Of a stretch of 64,000 bases of DNA, positions 12,013 through 22,752 are shown piece by piece. The stretch is from positions 62,001 through 126,000 of the forward strand of contig CAXKVR010000060.1 of the NCBI GenBank assembly GCA_964058845.1. The letters run 5' to 3'. Every line of letters starts with the position of its first letter. The first letter of the stretch is position 1. The DNA comes from Carex sylvatica. Its lineage: Eukaryota > Streptophyta > Magnoliopsida > Poales > Cyperaceae. A program made the position numbers and the translations under genes. The notes beneath the pieces are model-generated. The model made no database searches, was not told where the DNA came from, and was given only the letters and a program-made list of their open reading frames with translations.

Positions 12013-14277
12013 TCCCAATTGTACGTCAGCTCTTAGTCAAGTTGATGGCTACACCTGATAATTTATAGTTGTTTAAAATGGACTCTTTATTATTTTATGA
12101 AATAGTAGGTGATCAGCCTACCTAATCTCCATTAATAAAAAAAATATATGTAAGTACGAGATATTACATTGTTTAAAGAACGAAGAATAACTAGCGTTAA
12201 AAGGTAATAATTATTATAGCTGATTACAAGAAGATAATGTATATGTTGTACACATGAAAGTCCTCATGAATATTCATTTAAAGTTTTAAACCAAACATGG
12301 CCTAAACTCCGAAGTCTCAAGTCTTCATTGCAAATTCTTAGAATGCATTTGGTTGATGATAGAATATAGAGTTAACTCGAGAATAGTATTATTTTTTGGA
12401 ACTAATTCACATTTGAATCAAGAGCTACCAACTATTCTTTGTTTATCTTTTATGAATTAGCTCACTAACTCATCCGTCCAGTCAAATGCACCCTAAGGCA
12501 TTGAGTGTCCTTGGTTGTTTCTTGAATTACGTAACAGTTCCTCTTCTTCCATAAGTCAGATATAATCAGCAGTCAACACAACGTATTGGTGTACAGTATG
12601 TAGGGACCGGATGGAGAAGGATGCATATGTTGTTTGAAGGTTTGGTGGAAGCAAAAAAAAAAAAAAAAAAGATGGCAGGAGGGGGTGCTCGAGAATTTCT
12701 GATCATAATTAAGGAGGAAGATGTGTTGGATATTCCAAGATATATGGTGACGTCAAAACTGAGACTATGTTTTAAAAACAAGACAACGCGCAGAAAAGAC
12801 TAATAATGTAACTCGATTAAAAAAATATATATCATGGGTTGTTATCCCCAAAGTAAGAATGCAAGGAAAAAAAAATTGCCAGTTATATCTAAAGAATTAA
12901 TTAGAGAAAATGTTGTAAAAGTATCATAGAAGTTGATTATGCCAAAGAAAGAAGAAATAGAAAAAAAATCATTGACTAATTGTCAGTACGCTCGCACAAA
13001 TCAGTTTACAATTTGACAAACAAATTAATCCATTGGTTTATAAACGTCCCATATATTACCATTACAAGGCGGCTAATGATCAAGGTTCGGCTCAAATTTG
13101 GTTCGGCTCAATGAGAGAAACAAAATGACTCGGTTCTTGCTCAGCTCAGTTTTGAAAGAAAAAGCTTGGCTCGGCTCGACTCGTCTCAGCTAGGTCCGGC
13201 TCGCGAGTCAGCTCATACTATATTTGAGGTGACAATAAATATATTCAAGTCCGTTGAAGACTTAGATTGAACACTTCTTGCAAGTAGAACGTATAAGTAA
13301 TTAGTATAACCGAAATAAACACATAATAATTTTTGAAATAACGTCATCCATTTTAAACTCAAAAAACTTTCACCCCTAAAATGTAATTTGCATTTTTTTT
13401 AAATAATAGTTTTCACCCCTAAAATTTTTCACCCCTAAAATATAATTTTCACCTACAATTTACACTCATTAAAATAAAATAAACACTTATTTTAGTTCAA
13501 AATAAAGATATGATAAAAATAAAGATATGATAACTATTACGTATTAAATCAAAATACATTTTGATAACTGTGAATTTATTATTTGAATTATTAATAATTG
13601 TATCCATGTCGTCGGAGGCTCATAATGAACACTTCTTAAAAGTAGAATGTTTACTTACTATAACTGAAATAAACACAATAGTTTTTGAAATAGCCTCCGA
13701 GGCCCAGCTCACAAGTCGGTTCGACTCAGCTCATATTTTGTTCAGATTAAGCTTTAAAACAGATTCAAAGGGCCTCCAAACCATTTAGCGGCACCATCTT
13801 TATATTTTTTTGGACATGCAAAATGGCAATTCACCTATTTGGAATATTGGGTCTACATTGGGATTCATGGTAGATAAAACTGACGACTCAGTTCTCACTA
13901 TGCAAACTAATCGGATATTGACTGTATCAAAAAAAAAAAGGGGGCACTGAATGGTTTGGAGGTCTCTAGACAGGAGCAGCTGGGCTAATTGGCAGCCATC
14001 AGTTTTTGGAGCCGCCAAACAATTTGACTGTCTAGGTGAATTTCAAATTTTTTTTTTTTTTTTTTTGTAATCATGGTACAAATAAAAATTTAAGCTTTTA
14101 CCCATTTTCTATTTTTCCTTTTTCCTTTTTTTATTGGAGAACAATAACCTACTTTCTCCAATTGTTGTTCTCGGAAGACCCAAGTCAAAGATGCTTTCAT
14201 AGATTAGTGTGTAATTAAAAATGCCACTTGCAGAAAAAATAATTAAAAAAATCCATATATGACGACCAACCAATTGT
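12013..14277. other. NLR-cluster spacer, copy 1
   Basis: No intact gene. From 12016 to about 13310 it is collinear with 31744 to about 32910, including a shared block with TGTACGTCAGCTCTTAGTC and a GGCTCG-rich stretch (13081-13215, matching 32694-32825). It is therefore part of a duplicated unit of the NLR cluster. The remainder, 13310-14277, is AT-rich. Two segments with CTCCAAACCATT and its reverse complement (13772 and about 13950) may bound a small foldback element; I could not confirm ends. Confidence 0.6.
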
Positions 14278-16631
14278 ATTGAAGATTCATTTCATGCATC
14301 AAATATTGTAATAGAGAGTGGGGACTCTTCTCATCTACAGTTCACACTTTGACACCCACAGACCTTATAAATAGTTTAACTTCAGCCTCTCACAATTCAT
14401 CGTGACTTTTGACTTCTTTCTCTTTCCTGTTCACGCCTAGCTCGCCCCCTCAGACTCAGAGTCAAACTTCGATTTCTTTCGATATTTGACCGATAAATAA
14501 CCAAAACATAGAAAAAAGAGAAGGACGAGAAAAGACGCGCTAGTATGCAACATCTGGTGCGTTTGTAGGGCTGCTATACTAGCTTGCTCTTTTGTTTCTC
14601 GATCGAGAGGTATGTCCGTAGTTCCATTTAATTTTTCTTATTTTGCATTTTTTATTTAATTAAAAAATTGTGCTACAATATTGAATGGGAGGAGGAAAAA
14701 TCCGGACCATGTCCAAACCAAACTCAATTTGGAAAGTCCGGATTAAGAAAAATATCAGTATTTTAATTTGTCAGTTTTAAGAAAAAATTATTTATTTCTC
14801 TACCTAAATGTTAGTATACATAAGCATATACATACTTAAAAAATAGTATGTAGCTGTCAAAGGTAGAGCGATAAACCATTTATTTTGGATATGGACCAAC
14901 ACTTTTCTTAAATACACTTCACTAATCTCAAATTAGATTATGTTAGAGTGATCTATTGAGTGTTTTTCTTGTGGAGATCAAACTTTGAGACTTCATTATC
15001 TCCTTTTAAGTTGGCCGTGTGACTTCCCGAGTGGTTTGTAAAAGCTCACCGGTTCACAAGTTGTAATCCTTTCGTATTAGGTAATAGAAAGACGCACTTA
15101 GAACAAGTTGCGACGTCTCGGAGACGTAAACCTTTGATTTGCCAAACTCCATTATTTACATGTCAGTTTTCTCTAAACTCATATATTTTCATTTTAATTG
15201 CAATTAGTTTAATTTTTTATGCAATTAAGTGGTGCATTTAGTATAACAAGTAATATACATAAGCATATACCTAAAAAATAGTATGTCGCTGTCAAAAGTA
15301 GAGCGATAAACCATTTATTTTGGATATGTACCAACACTTTTCTTAATTAAAGAGGCTATGTATTTTTTAATTTTTTAGTGAAGGGTAAAATTGATAATTA
15401 TAAATATAATATGAGATATAAACTTTTAATTGAAAAGACATTAAAATTAGAAAATATGTGATTTTTTAAAATTTAGAAAGATAAATATGATATTATAAAT
15501 TTTAGAGATGAAATACATAATTTTGAAGTTCTTAAATGATATACATGAAATTTGTCCCTAGAAAAAAACATAAAATAAGTCTGCCACTTATTATTTTTAT
15601 GGACATGTGCCAATGAATAATAGTAATTTTTTAATTTAGAAAAAAAAATATCTAAGTTATTTTCATGATAAAAGAGAATATTAGTGTCAACTACAGAACT
15701 TTTTTACTTTTCAATTTATCTTGAACCGATATATATATATATATATATATCATCGCTATAGTTATAGATGTCAAAACAGTTTCTTATAATCGTGCCCTGA
15801 TCACCAGACACTGACTGCAACTCAAAACCTATTAATTTCTCCTCGACCAGATGCTTAAATGACCAACTTATCAAGCTCTAGATCCTTGATCGAGCCTCAA
15901 AATTCCTTACGGCCCATGGCACCCTTTATTTGAGTCTTAATTTCAAGCCTATGTCAATCCAACTGATCATCTGACATCAATCCAAATCACTTGAGATTTT
16001 CTGAAGTTTCCAGTAAACACATCACCAATAGGGTGTTCAAACGGTTCAGTTTGTTTGGTTTTCTTCCGAACCGAAAAGTTTTGATTTAAATGGATCAGTT
16101 TGTCAGTTTAAATTAATCAGTTCGGTTTAGACTTTTTAAAACCGATCGACTAAACTGAATTGACCAAATTATAACATTTCAAGTATGATTTATATTTTAT
16201 TTGGTTCAATCATCATTTTCTTTCTTTAATTTTGGTTTGAATATTTTAGAACATTTAATATTTTGTATAGAATTAAAGAGCTTGTGGAGTAAAATATATA
16301 CCTTTTGTTAATAATGGTGTCAATAGGTTTACTTTAGTTTGAACCGAACAAACTGAAATTTACTTCGGTTTGTTTGGTTCGGTTCTATTTTTGAAAACTG
16401 AAAAAAAAAATTAATTTAATTTACTATTTTACTTCGGTTTCAATGGAACTGACAGTTTAAACACCCCTAATAACCAATTGGTTGCATACATAAAATTCCA
16501 ACAATATTTATCTTAACATATTTTAGAATAATTGTTGTTAGTTTTTAATGAATAGAAAACCAATTTTCAATAATAGAGAAAATTGAAAATTGCTTATCAA
16601 AATGATATGGTAGGTTTTATATGATTGCCTA

Positions 16632-16677
<46 letters not shown>

Positions 16678-16737
16678 TTTGAACAGCTCATGAATTAATG
16701 AATAAATAACTGTACAGTTGAACCCGATTAACTGAGC
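14278..16737 (+). promoter_or_regulatory. Promoter and 5' leader of NLR1, with likely 5'-UTR intron
   Basis: This region is collinear in part with the stretches before NLR2 (about 57230-59085) and with two gene-less copies (about 30060 and 54865). A TATA box TATAAATAG lies at 14366-14374, with the conserved CTCACAATTCATCGTGACT about 20 bases on. A donor-like GAGAG|GTATGT is at 14609-14610. An acceptor TTGAACAG ending at 16686 is conserved before NLR2 (ending 59033), only about 50 bases before each ATG. I infer a 5'-UTR intron of about 2 kb. It contains a hAT MITE (16029-16469) and (TA)n tracts at about 15729-15750 and 16635-16673. A direct repeat of about 100 bp is at 14813-14920 and 15252-15345. 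Confidence 0.6.
16029..16469. mobile_element. hAT-type MITE, 441 bp
   Basis: Ends TAGGGTGTTC and GAACACC-like (right end AAACACCCCTA) form terminal inverted repeats. Flanks ATCACCAA (16021-16028) and ATAACCAA (16470-16477) are an 8-bp target duplication with one mismatch, as expected for hAT elements. No coding capacity is seen. It sits in the inferred 5'-UTR intron of NLR1. Confidence 0.75.
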
Positions 16738-19461
16738 ATGGCTGAGGCGGCCATTCTTGCAGCCCTTCGGGTCCTTGGAGAAACCTTAACTAATGAAGGA
16801 GCCAAGCTAGCAATCTCAAAATTTTCAAGGCTTTGCTCAACATACAAAAACCTTGAAGCAAACATAAACAATATTAATAGTGAACTTCGGGTGATGCAAG
16901 GATTTCTTGATGGGATAGAAATGGACGATCAGAGCAATAAACCTCAAGTAGCTTGGATAAAAGAGGTACAGGAGTTAGCAAATCACATTGAAGATGTCGT
17001 GTCTGAATTTGCATACCTAATTAATAATCATAAGTTTGGTGGAATATCCATTTATGTTACCAAACTTTTTAAAGATCCAATTGCTCAAATTGCCTCTCAA
17101 TTGTTCGGAGCAGAAACAAGGCTTGTGAATCTTGCAAGGATGAGAGAGAGATGGGTGCCGACAACAAATGTCAGTACTGGGGAAAACTCACACTACTCAA
17201 ATGAATACTCATATAAAATGGCCATCTCTGCCCATTTCATTGATGAAGATCAAATCGTGGGAATAAAAAATAATAGCGGGAAGTTGACGAGCTGGCTAAA
17301 TTCTAAAAATCTAGAACTCTCTGTGATATCTGTTTGGGGAATGGGTGGTGTAGGCAAAACAACCCTTGTTACTAATGTTTTCAAGAGAGAGAAAAATAAC
17401 TTTGATTGTCATGCATGGATAAATATCTCTCAATCTTACACCCTGGATAATCTTCTCCAAAATATTATCTCCAGGATTTGTAAAGAAGGGAAAAATAATT
17501 CAATCAACACAGGCAATATGGATCTCAGAGAATTAAAAGAAATAGTGGTCAAACTCTTGAAAGAAAAAAAATATCTAATTGTATTAGATGATATGTGGGA
17601 TCTAAAAGCATTTCAAGATATAAGGGACACGCTTGTTAATGACCATCGAGGAAGCCGAATTATGATTACGAGTAGAATTGCAAGTGTCGCATCTCTTGCT
17701 CCAGAAAGAAATAGGTTAGAGCTAAAACCTTTACCAGAATTAGATTCATGGGACCTGTTTTGTAAAAAGGCGTTTCCTATTGAAAGAAACCATGAATGTC
17801 CTCAACCCTTGAGGAGGTGGGCAAAAGAGATTGTTTCGAAGTGTGACGGGTTGCCATTAGCACTTGTTTCTTTGGGTGGTGTATTATCTTGCTCTGAGAA
17901 AACGGAATCTGAATGGAGACGTGTACATGATCAACTAACCTGGGAACTAGACAACAACCCAAATTTGGATCCACTTAAAAATATTCTTAATCTAAGCTTT
18001 AAGTACCTTCCAAAATACCTCAAGAATTGCTTTCTACATTGTAGTTTGTTTGCAGAGGATTTTCGCCTTCCGAGAAAAAAACTACTAAGGCTTTGGATAG
18101 CTGAGGGCTTTATACAACAAAAAGGGAGAAGCACATTAGAAGAGGTAGCAGAGGGTTATCTTATGGAGCTCATACATCGCAGCATGTTACAAGTAGTACA
18201 AACAAATTATTTTGGTCGAGTGAAGAGGTGTCAAATGCATGATACCTTGAGAGAGTTGGCCATCTCTTTATGCAAAAGAGAAAACTTTGGATTGATGCTA
18301 GAGGATAACAAGTCAGAAAATGCCGATGGTTCTACTCGCCGGCTCTCAATAATCAATCTAAGGGAGACAGTCAAGCATGATGTTTGTCTACCAAAACTCA
18401 GAACCTTTTTGTCACTTGACAATGATGTGCTCTCATCTCCTTTTCTATCCATGATTTTTGGTAAGTCAAGGTATCTTACCGTTCTGGATTTAGAAGGCTT
18501 GCCAATTGAAATGGTTCCAAATGCAATTGGGGATTTGTTCAATCTCCACTACTTGGGTCTGAGGAAAACAAAGGTTAAATCTTTACCAAAATCTATCAAC
18601 AAACTTCAAAACTTGCAAACATTAGATCTCCTTTTTTCTCAGATACAAACACTACCAAATGGTATAGCAGAGCTAAAAAAGTTACGGCATCTATTTGCTG
18701 AGGTGGTGGTAGATCCTACACATAGGTCATTTTGGATCCGTACTGGAATCTCTCCACCTAAGGGCATATTTTACCTGAAACATCTCCAGACTATACAGTC
18801 ATTAGAATCGAATTCTATGGTAGTAAGAGAACTGGGTAATTTAACTCAACTGAGAAGCTTCCGAATAATGAATGTGAAAGAAAACCACTCAGTAGAGTTA
18901 TGCAAATCATTATCAAAGATTAGTTTCTTTTCATACTTATCTATTAATGCAAGTGATGAGAAAGAGATTCTCCAATTGGAAGGCCTGAACCTCCCACAAC
19001 TTCAGAAGTTTATTCTCAGAGGGAAACTAAAAGAAACCATGCTTGAATCACTTTTATTCAAAATATCTGGGGATAGTATCCAAACGCTACATCTTGGATG
19101 GTCTCAATTCCAAAATGATCCTCTGCCATCTCTTTCCCATTGCAGAAACCTCACGTTCTTGAACTTCAAAAGAACATATGAAGGGCAACGACTAATTTTT
19201 CAAACAGGATGGTTTCCTAAACTGAAGAGACTGGACTTGGAAATAATGCCTAATCTGATTCATGTGGAGATGGAGCAGGGCACCATGGCGAGCCTTGAAG
19301 AGATTGGGTTGAGGGAACTGGAACAGCTAGTGGAGGTCCCAAAGGGCATCGAGCACCTCGTTTCCCTCAAGTGGATGTATTGCAAATATATGCCTGTTGA
19401 TTTTGGGAATTTAGCTGAAGGAACTCACCAACTATTTCATTTCACCTGTCGTGTTTTCTAG
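16738..19461 (+). CDS. CC-NBS-LRR (CNL) immune receptor, RPM1-like (NLR1)
   Basis: A single-exon gene of 907 residues for a cytoplasmic intracellular immune receptor that senses pathogen effectors or their effects and triggers defence. An Rx-type coiled coil occupies about 1-150 with an EDVID-like IEDVVSEF near 84. The NB-ARC domain follows: P-loop GMGGVGKTT (201-209), kinase-2 LIVLDDMWD (280-288), RNBS-B MITSR, GLPLAL (371-376), an RNBS-D-like CFLHCSLFAEDF, and MHD as QMHD (499-502). Short leucine-rich repeats run from about 530 to 880. All nucleotide-binding motifs are intact. It closely resembles NLR2 in this window, most strongly from the MHD motif through the LRRs. The start AUG is fixed by the conserved MAE(A/T)AIL and by equal upstream context in NLR2. 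A conserved GTGCAAG|GTAT after the stop suggests a 3'-UTR intron. Family assignment is strong; the recognised effector is unknown. Confidence 0.95.
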   Translation: MAEAAILAALRVLGETLTNEGAKLAISKFSRLCSTYKNLEANINNINSELRVMQGFLDGIEMDDQSNKPQVAWIKEVQELANHIEDVVSEFAYLINNHKFGGISIYVTKLFKDPIAQIASQLFGAETRLVNLARMRERWVPTTNVSTGENSHYSNEYSYKMAISAHFIDEDQIVGIKNNSGKLTSWLNSKNLELSVISVWGMGGVGKTTLVTNVFKREKNNFDCHAWINISQSYTLDNLLQNIISRICKEGKNNSINTGNMDLRELKEIVVKLLKEKKYLIVLDDMWDLKAFQDIRDTLVNDHRGSRIMITSRIASVASLAPERNRLELKPLPELDSWDLFCKKAFPIERNHECPQPLRRWAKEIVSKCDGLPLALVSLGGVLSCSEKTESEWRRVHDQLTWELDNNPNLDPLKNILNLSFKYLPKYLKNCFLHCSLFAEDFRLPRKKLLRLWIAEGFIQQKGRSTLEEVAEGYLMELIHRSMLQVVQTNYFGRVKRCQMHDTLRELAISLCKRENFGLMLEDNKSENADGSTRRLSIINLRETVKHDVCLPKLRTFLSLDNDVLSSPFLSMIFGKSRYLTVLDLEGLPIEMVPNAIGDLFNLHYLGLRKTKVKSLPKSINKLQNLQTLDLLFSQIQTLPNGIAELKKLRHLFAEVVVDPTHRSFWIRTGISPPKGIFYLKHLQTIQSLESNSMVVRELGNLTQLRSFRIMNVKENHSVELCKSLSKISFFSYLSINASDEKEILQLEGLNLPQLQKFILRGKLKETMLESLLFKISGDSIQTLHLGWSQFQNDPLPSLSHCRNLTFLNFKRTYEGQRLIFQTGWFPKLKRLDLEIMPNLIHVEMEQGTMASLEEIGLRELEQLVEVPKGIEHLVSLKWMYCKYMPVDFGNLAEGTHQLFHFTCRVF

Positions 19462-19516
19462 CTGCAGGCAGCCAATATCACATTCAATGATTTGAGTGCA
19501 AGGTATCCTCCACTTA

Positions 19517-19547
<31 letters not shown>

Positions 19548-21226
19548 TCATTTTGCATTCTGAAACTTGTGCGTATAATTTTTTTGTCTGTTACAGGAAA
19601 AACAATTGAGGATTTGTATCAATTATTAATCTGTCAAAATAAATAAATAAATTGTTGTCCTTATTTTTTTTTATTGATTTACTTATGAAAGTAGAGTAGA
19701 GTTAGCTTCTTTATGATTGTAACATTTCTACTTATTTATTCACTATTTGTATTTTTTTTTTGTTCGTGCATGCAACATTTACCCCACTGCCATTTAATTA
19801 TTTTTTCATCCTGAATATTTCTTGTAATGAGATTACAAGAGCTTGTGAAACAACAAAATAATTCCTTTTGTTATTTTTTTGCAAATCTATATGTTGCATG
19901 TTTTAGTAATAAATAAGTTTTGCCACAAATAAATTTTAAATTACCATCATCTAATATATTGCTACAAATTAGCTTCAAATTGTTTTTGCTATTTTAATAT
20001 ACTCAAATTATTAAACCATGTTACAATTCCACCAAGCTTTTACTTTGAAGTTTATTTTCTATATTTTTCCACCATTAATTAATTAATTATATGTTCTTCA
20101 CATTTGAGATTCTCTAGCTTAGAAATTAGTTTATTGGATGTATATTAAATAATCGGTATAAAATAACTACTGTTTTACATTTATTTTTCAAGTTCCCTTA
20201 ACTTGTTGATTGAGAAATATGTGCTCAATTTCATATTGTAGGCCTTTCACACAGTTGAGTTGCATGCAGCATCAATCAGCTCGGAGCATTTTGTTTTAGA
20301 ACTTTGTTATTATGCAATTAATGAATAATATTTGGTTGTGTGTTTTTCCTTCCAATTTGGATCAAAATAAAGTTGAGTCTCAGTTCCTTGTAGTGCTTAT
20401 TAAGGTAGGCACTTTTTGCGAGGATAAAAAGTGACTTTTCACGACATAATACCATCATAAACGTATGTTTTTTTATTAGTGACGGTACTTTTAGCGACGG
20501 AGTACCGTCATAAATGCACTTTTTCTCTCGCGAAAAATACCTACCTTGTTGTTGTATTTAGGCAAAAGTATGTAATTTGCTCATCTGTAGGCTTCATGCT
20601 ACCTTAGCAACTTGCAATATATTTTGCAATTCTAAGCGCACTATTCAGGAAAGTCATGACCAAGGAAACTTGTTTTGTGTTTGCTTTGTGTATTATATTT
20701 AATTGGAATTGGATTTGATGATTGTAAATTTAATTGCCATGTTGTGTGCATGCTATTGGGGTGCTTGACTACATGACACTATATAAATTCAGTTCAGTGA
20801 CATTATAAATAATTATTTCCCGTTTACTGATATTATTATTATTGTTGTATTTTTGTTGTTGTTGTTGTAATAGAGAGGAAAGCATGTATAAATATTGGAA
20901 TTTTCTCACTACCATGAAGAATTTAGTGAGTGGAAGGGAAAATAAACTATTACAGTAAACTTCATTACAACATAATTCTTGCAATTATGCCCTCACGGTC
21001 TGTGAAATAACAAGCTCTGTTTGCTCCCTTTCCAAGGTCCAAGTCTGATGCCTACTTCACAACAGAACTTTCATTAATGCTGTTGCCTAATTCTATATAA
21101 CATTTTCAGATTGGGATGAAGGGTTAAATGTCTGGAATGAAATAAATTGTAATTAATTACTTCGGAAAATGTACAAGCTTTTTATTTTTATTTGCTTTGT
21201 GAATTATTATTTGGACTTGGAATTGA
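19462..21226. other. 3' UTR and downstream flank of NLR1
   Basis: Collinear with 61822-63030 behind NLR2, for example the shared GCATGCAGCATCAATCAGC near 20260 and 62572. A probable 3'-UTR intron starts at GTGCAAG|GTATCC (about 19503) and ends near TGTTACAG (about 19598). No other gene is seen. The flank is interrupted by a small MITE (20402-20547), and at 21227 by a CACTA element, after which it resumes at 28428. Confidence 0.6.
20402..20547. mobile_element. Short foldback MITE, about 146 bp
   Basis: Left end AAGGTAGGCACTTTTTGCGA and right end TCGCGAAAAATACCTACCTT are inverted copies. The paralogous flank of NLR2 (near 62700) runs across this point without the insert, so it was gained after duplication. 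The inside holds CGACGG/CCGTCA-type motifs reminiscent of CACTA subterminal repeats. The superfamily is not certain and the target duplication is unclear. Confidence 0.6.
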
Positions 21227-21779
21227 CACTACAAGAAAACTACTCTTTCCCGGCGCTTACAAACACCACCAAATGTGCTGAAAAACGCCACCAAATACTT
21301 ATCCCGGCGTTTAGACAATTGCCGGCAATACTGCCGTCGGGAAAGGCCTTTCCCAGCGCTTCCCTGGGTTTTCCCGGCGCTTACAAAGCGCCGCCCGAAA
21401 TTTTGCTTTTCCCGACGTTTGCAAAGCGCCGTCATACTTGTTTTGGTTTTCCCGGCGTTTATTTGGCTTTTACCGGCGCTTAAAAAGCACCAGTAAAATC
21501 CACAAAAAATATTAAAAAAAAAAATCAAATTTAATATTTCCTGGCATTAGAAAACGCCGGTAAAAACTACAAAAATATTAAAAAAAAAATCACTTGCGCA
21601 GAAAATTTATGACAATAATTATATATAACATCTCACTTGTACAGAAAATCTAGAGATCACTTCTGTAAGAAGTATTCAAATTGCGTTGTGTGGTTCCACC
21701 TGAGAAACGAGAAGTCAAACCCTTTGACATGTCCTTGGGGTCAAAATTGACATTTTTCCTCCCGGAAGTCAAATCCTTC

Positions 21780-22040
21780 TCACGGTCCCACAGCTTCCAA
21801 GGATGGTTCCCTTCCTACTCGTCTTTCTCCTTCTCCTTCTCCTTGCCGATGCCGCCTTTCTCTTTCTTTAATTTCTTCTCCTTCTTCTTCTTCTTCTCTT
21901 CTCTGTGCTTTTCTACCAGAGATTGCTTTGATAAATTGTATACTTGTCAACCAAAGAGGCGTCAGAGGTTGGTTTCGGTTGCTTCTAGCCTCTTCCGCAT
22001 CAGCAAGTGATTTTGCCTTGTCGTATGCCTCCAAGTAACT
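21780..22040 (-). pseudogene. Possible captured gene fragment inside the CACTA element
   Basis: On the minus strand, after an acceptor-like GGGAATGCAG near 22039, an open frame reads YLEAYDKAKSLADAEEARS and continues into a Glu/Arg-rich low-complexity stretch. The plus strand of the same segment is CT-rich. It could be an exon of a captured host gene, perhaps the same one as the exons at 25366-27560. No family is recognised. Confidence 0.3.
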
Positions 22041-22199
22041 GCATTCCCATAAAACTATGTTACCAGTATTTTGTTTGCATCTGTATACTTGTGACAGTGA
22101 GCAAATTGTATCTGAGAGTATGTTCTTATAAATAAAATATGGGTGATGCAAATTGGATGATCCTAAATCGTTTCAATTTAGCACAGATCATGACATCTG

Positions 22200-22667
22200 T
22201 GTTGAAGATAACAACACCGAAGGAAAGCCCAATTAATATTTTTATTATGAAAGAAGGCCCAAAGCCCATTAATTAATTCTAGAGTATTCAAGATATATAG
22301 CCGGCTATGTTGAAAAAGTGGATTATTCTAGAAAGTACAATACTTTTAGATAGTAATTTGTAGATTGGTGTATAGTGTAAAATCTAGAATATAATAATGA
22401 AGGACCAAAACCGACATATGCAAAGTTGGTAGAAATAGAAAGTATATTCTAGAAATATCCTAACCGACTTTAGGATCTTATATAGATGTAGAGCTTATGG
22501 CATAGAGTTGAAAAAAGAGAATCAGATAATAAAGAAAGTGAGGCGTGAAAATATATTCAAAGCTTTGTACTCCAATCACTTGTACTCTTCTTCCAAGTAA
22601 TAAAAAAAGTTTAGAAGTATAAACTTCTCTCCAATACCATCCACAATCCGAGTCATAATTTCTAATA
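22200..22667 (+). repeat. 5' LTR of the deleted copia element
   Basis: 468 bp, TGTTGAAG...CTAATA. A TATATAGATGTAGAGC block near 22480 is a plausible promoter/TSS region. It matches the 3' LTR over its full length with about five substitutions. Confidence 0.93.
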
Positions 22668-22752
22668 TTTGGTATCATAGCTTCAGGTTCGAATTAGTAT
22701 CAAGTTAGCGAAGTAGACAAGAGCGTTCGTGAATAAGAAGCATCTTAAGTCG

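Noticed and set aside
13766..14035. A MITE bounded by CTCCAAACCATT motifs
   Set aside because: Only short inverted matches were found; no consistent ends or target duplication.
17777..18542. Antisense frames within NLR1 (and the equivalent in NLR2 at 59793-60905)
   Set aside because: Shadows of a strongly conserved coding strand; they recur in both paralogues only because the sense strand does.
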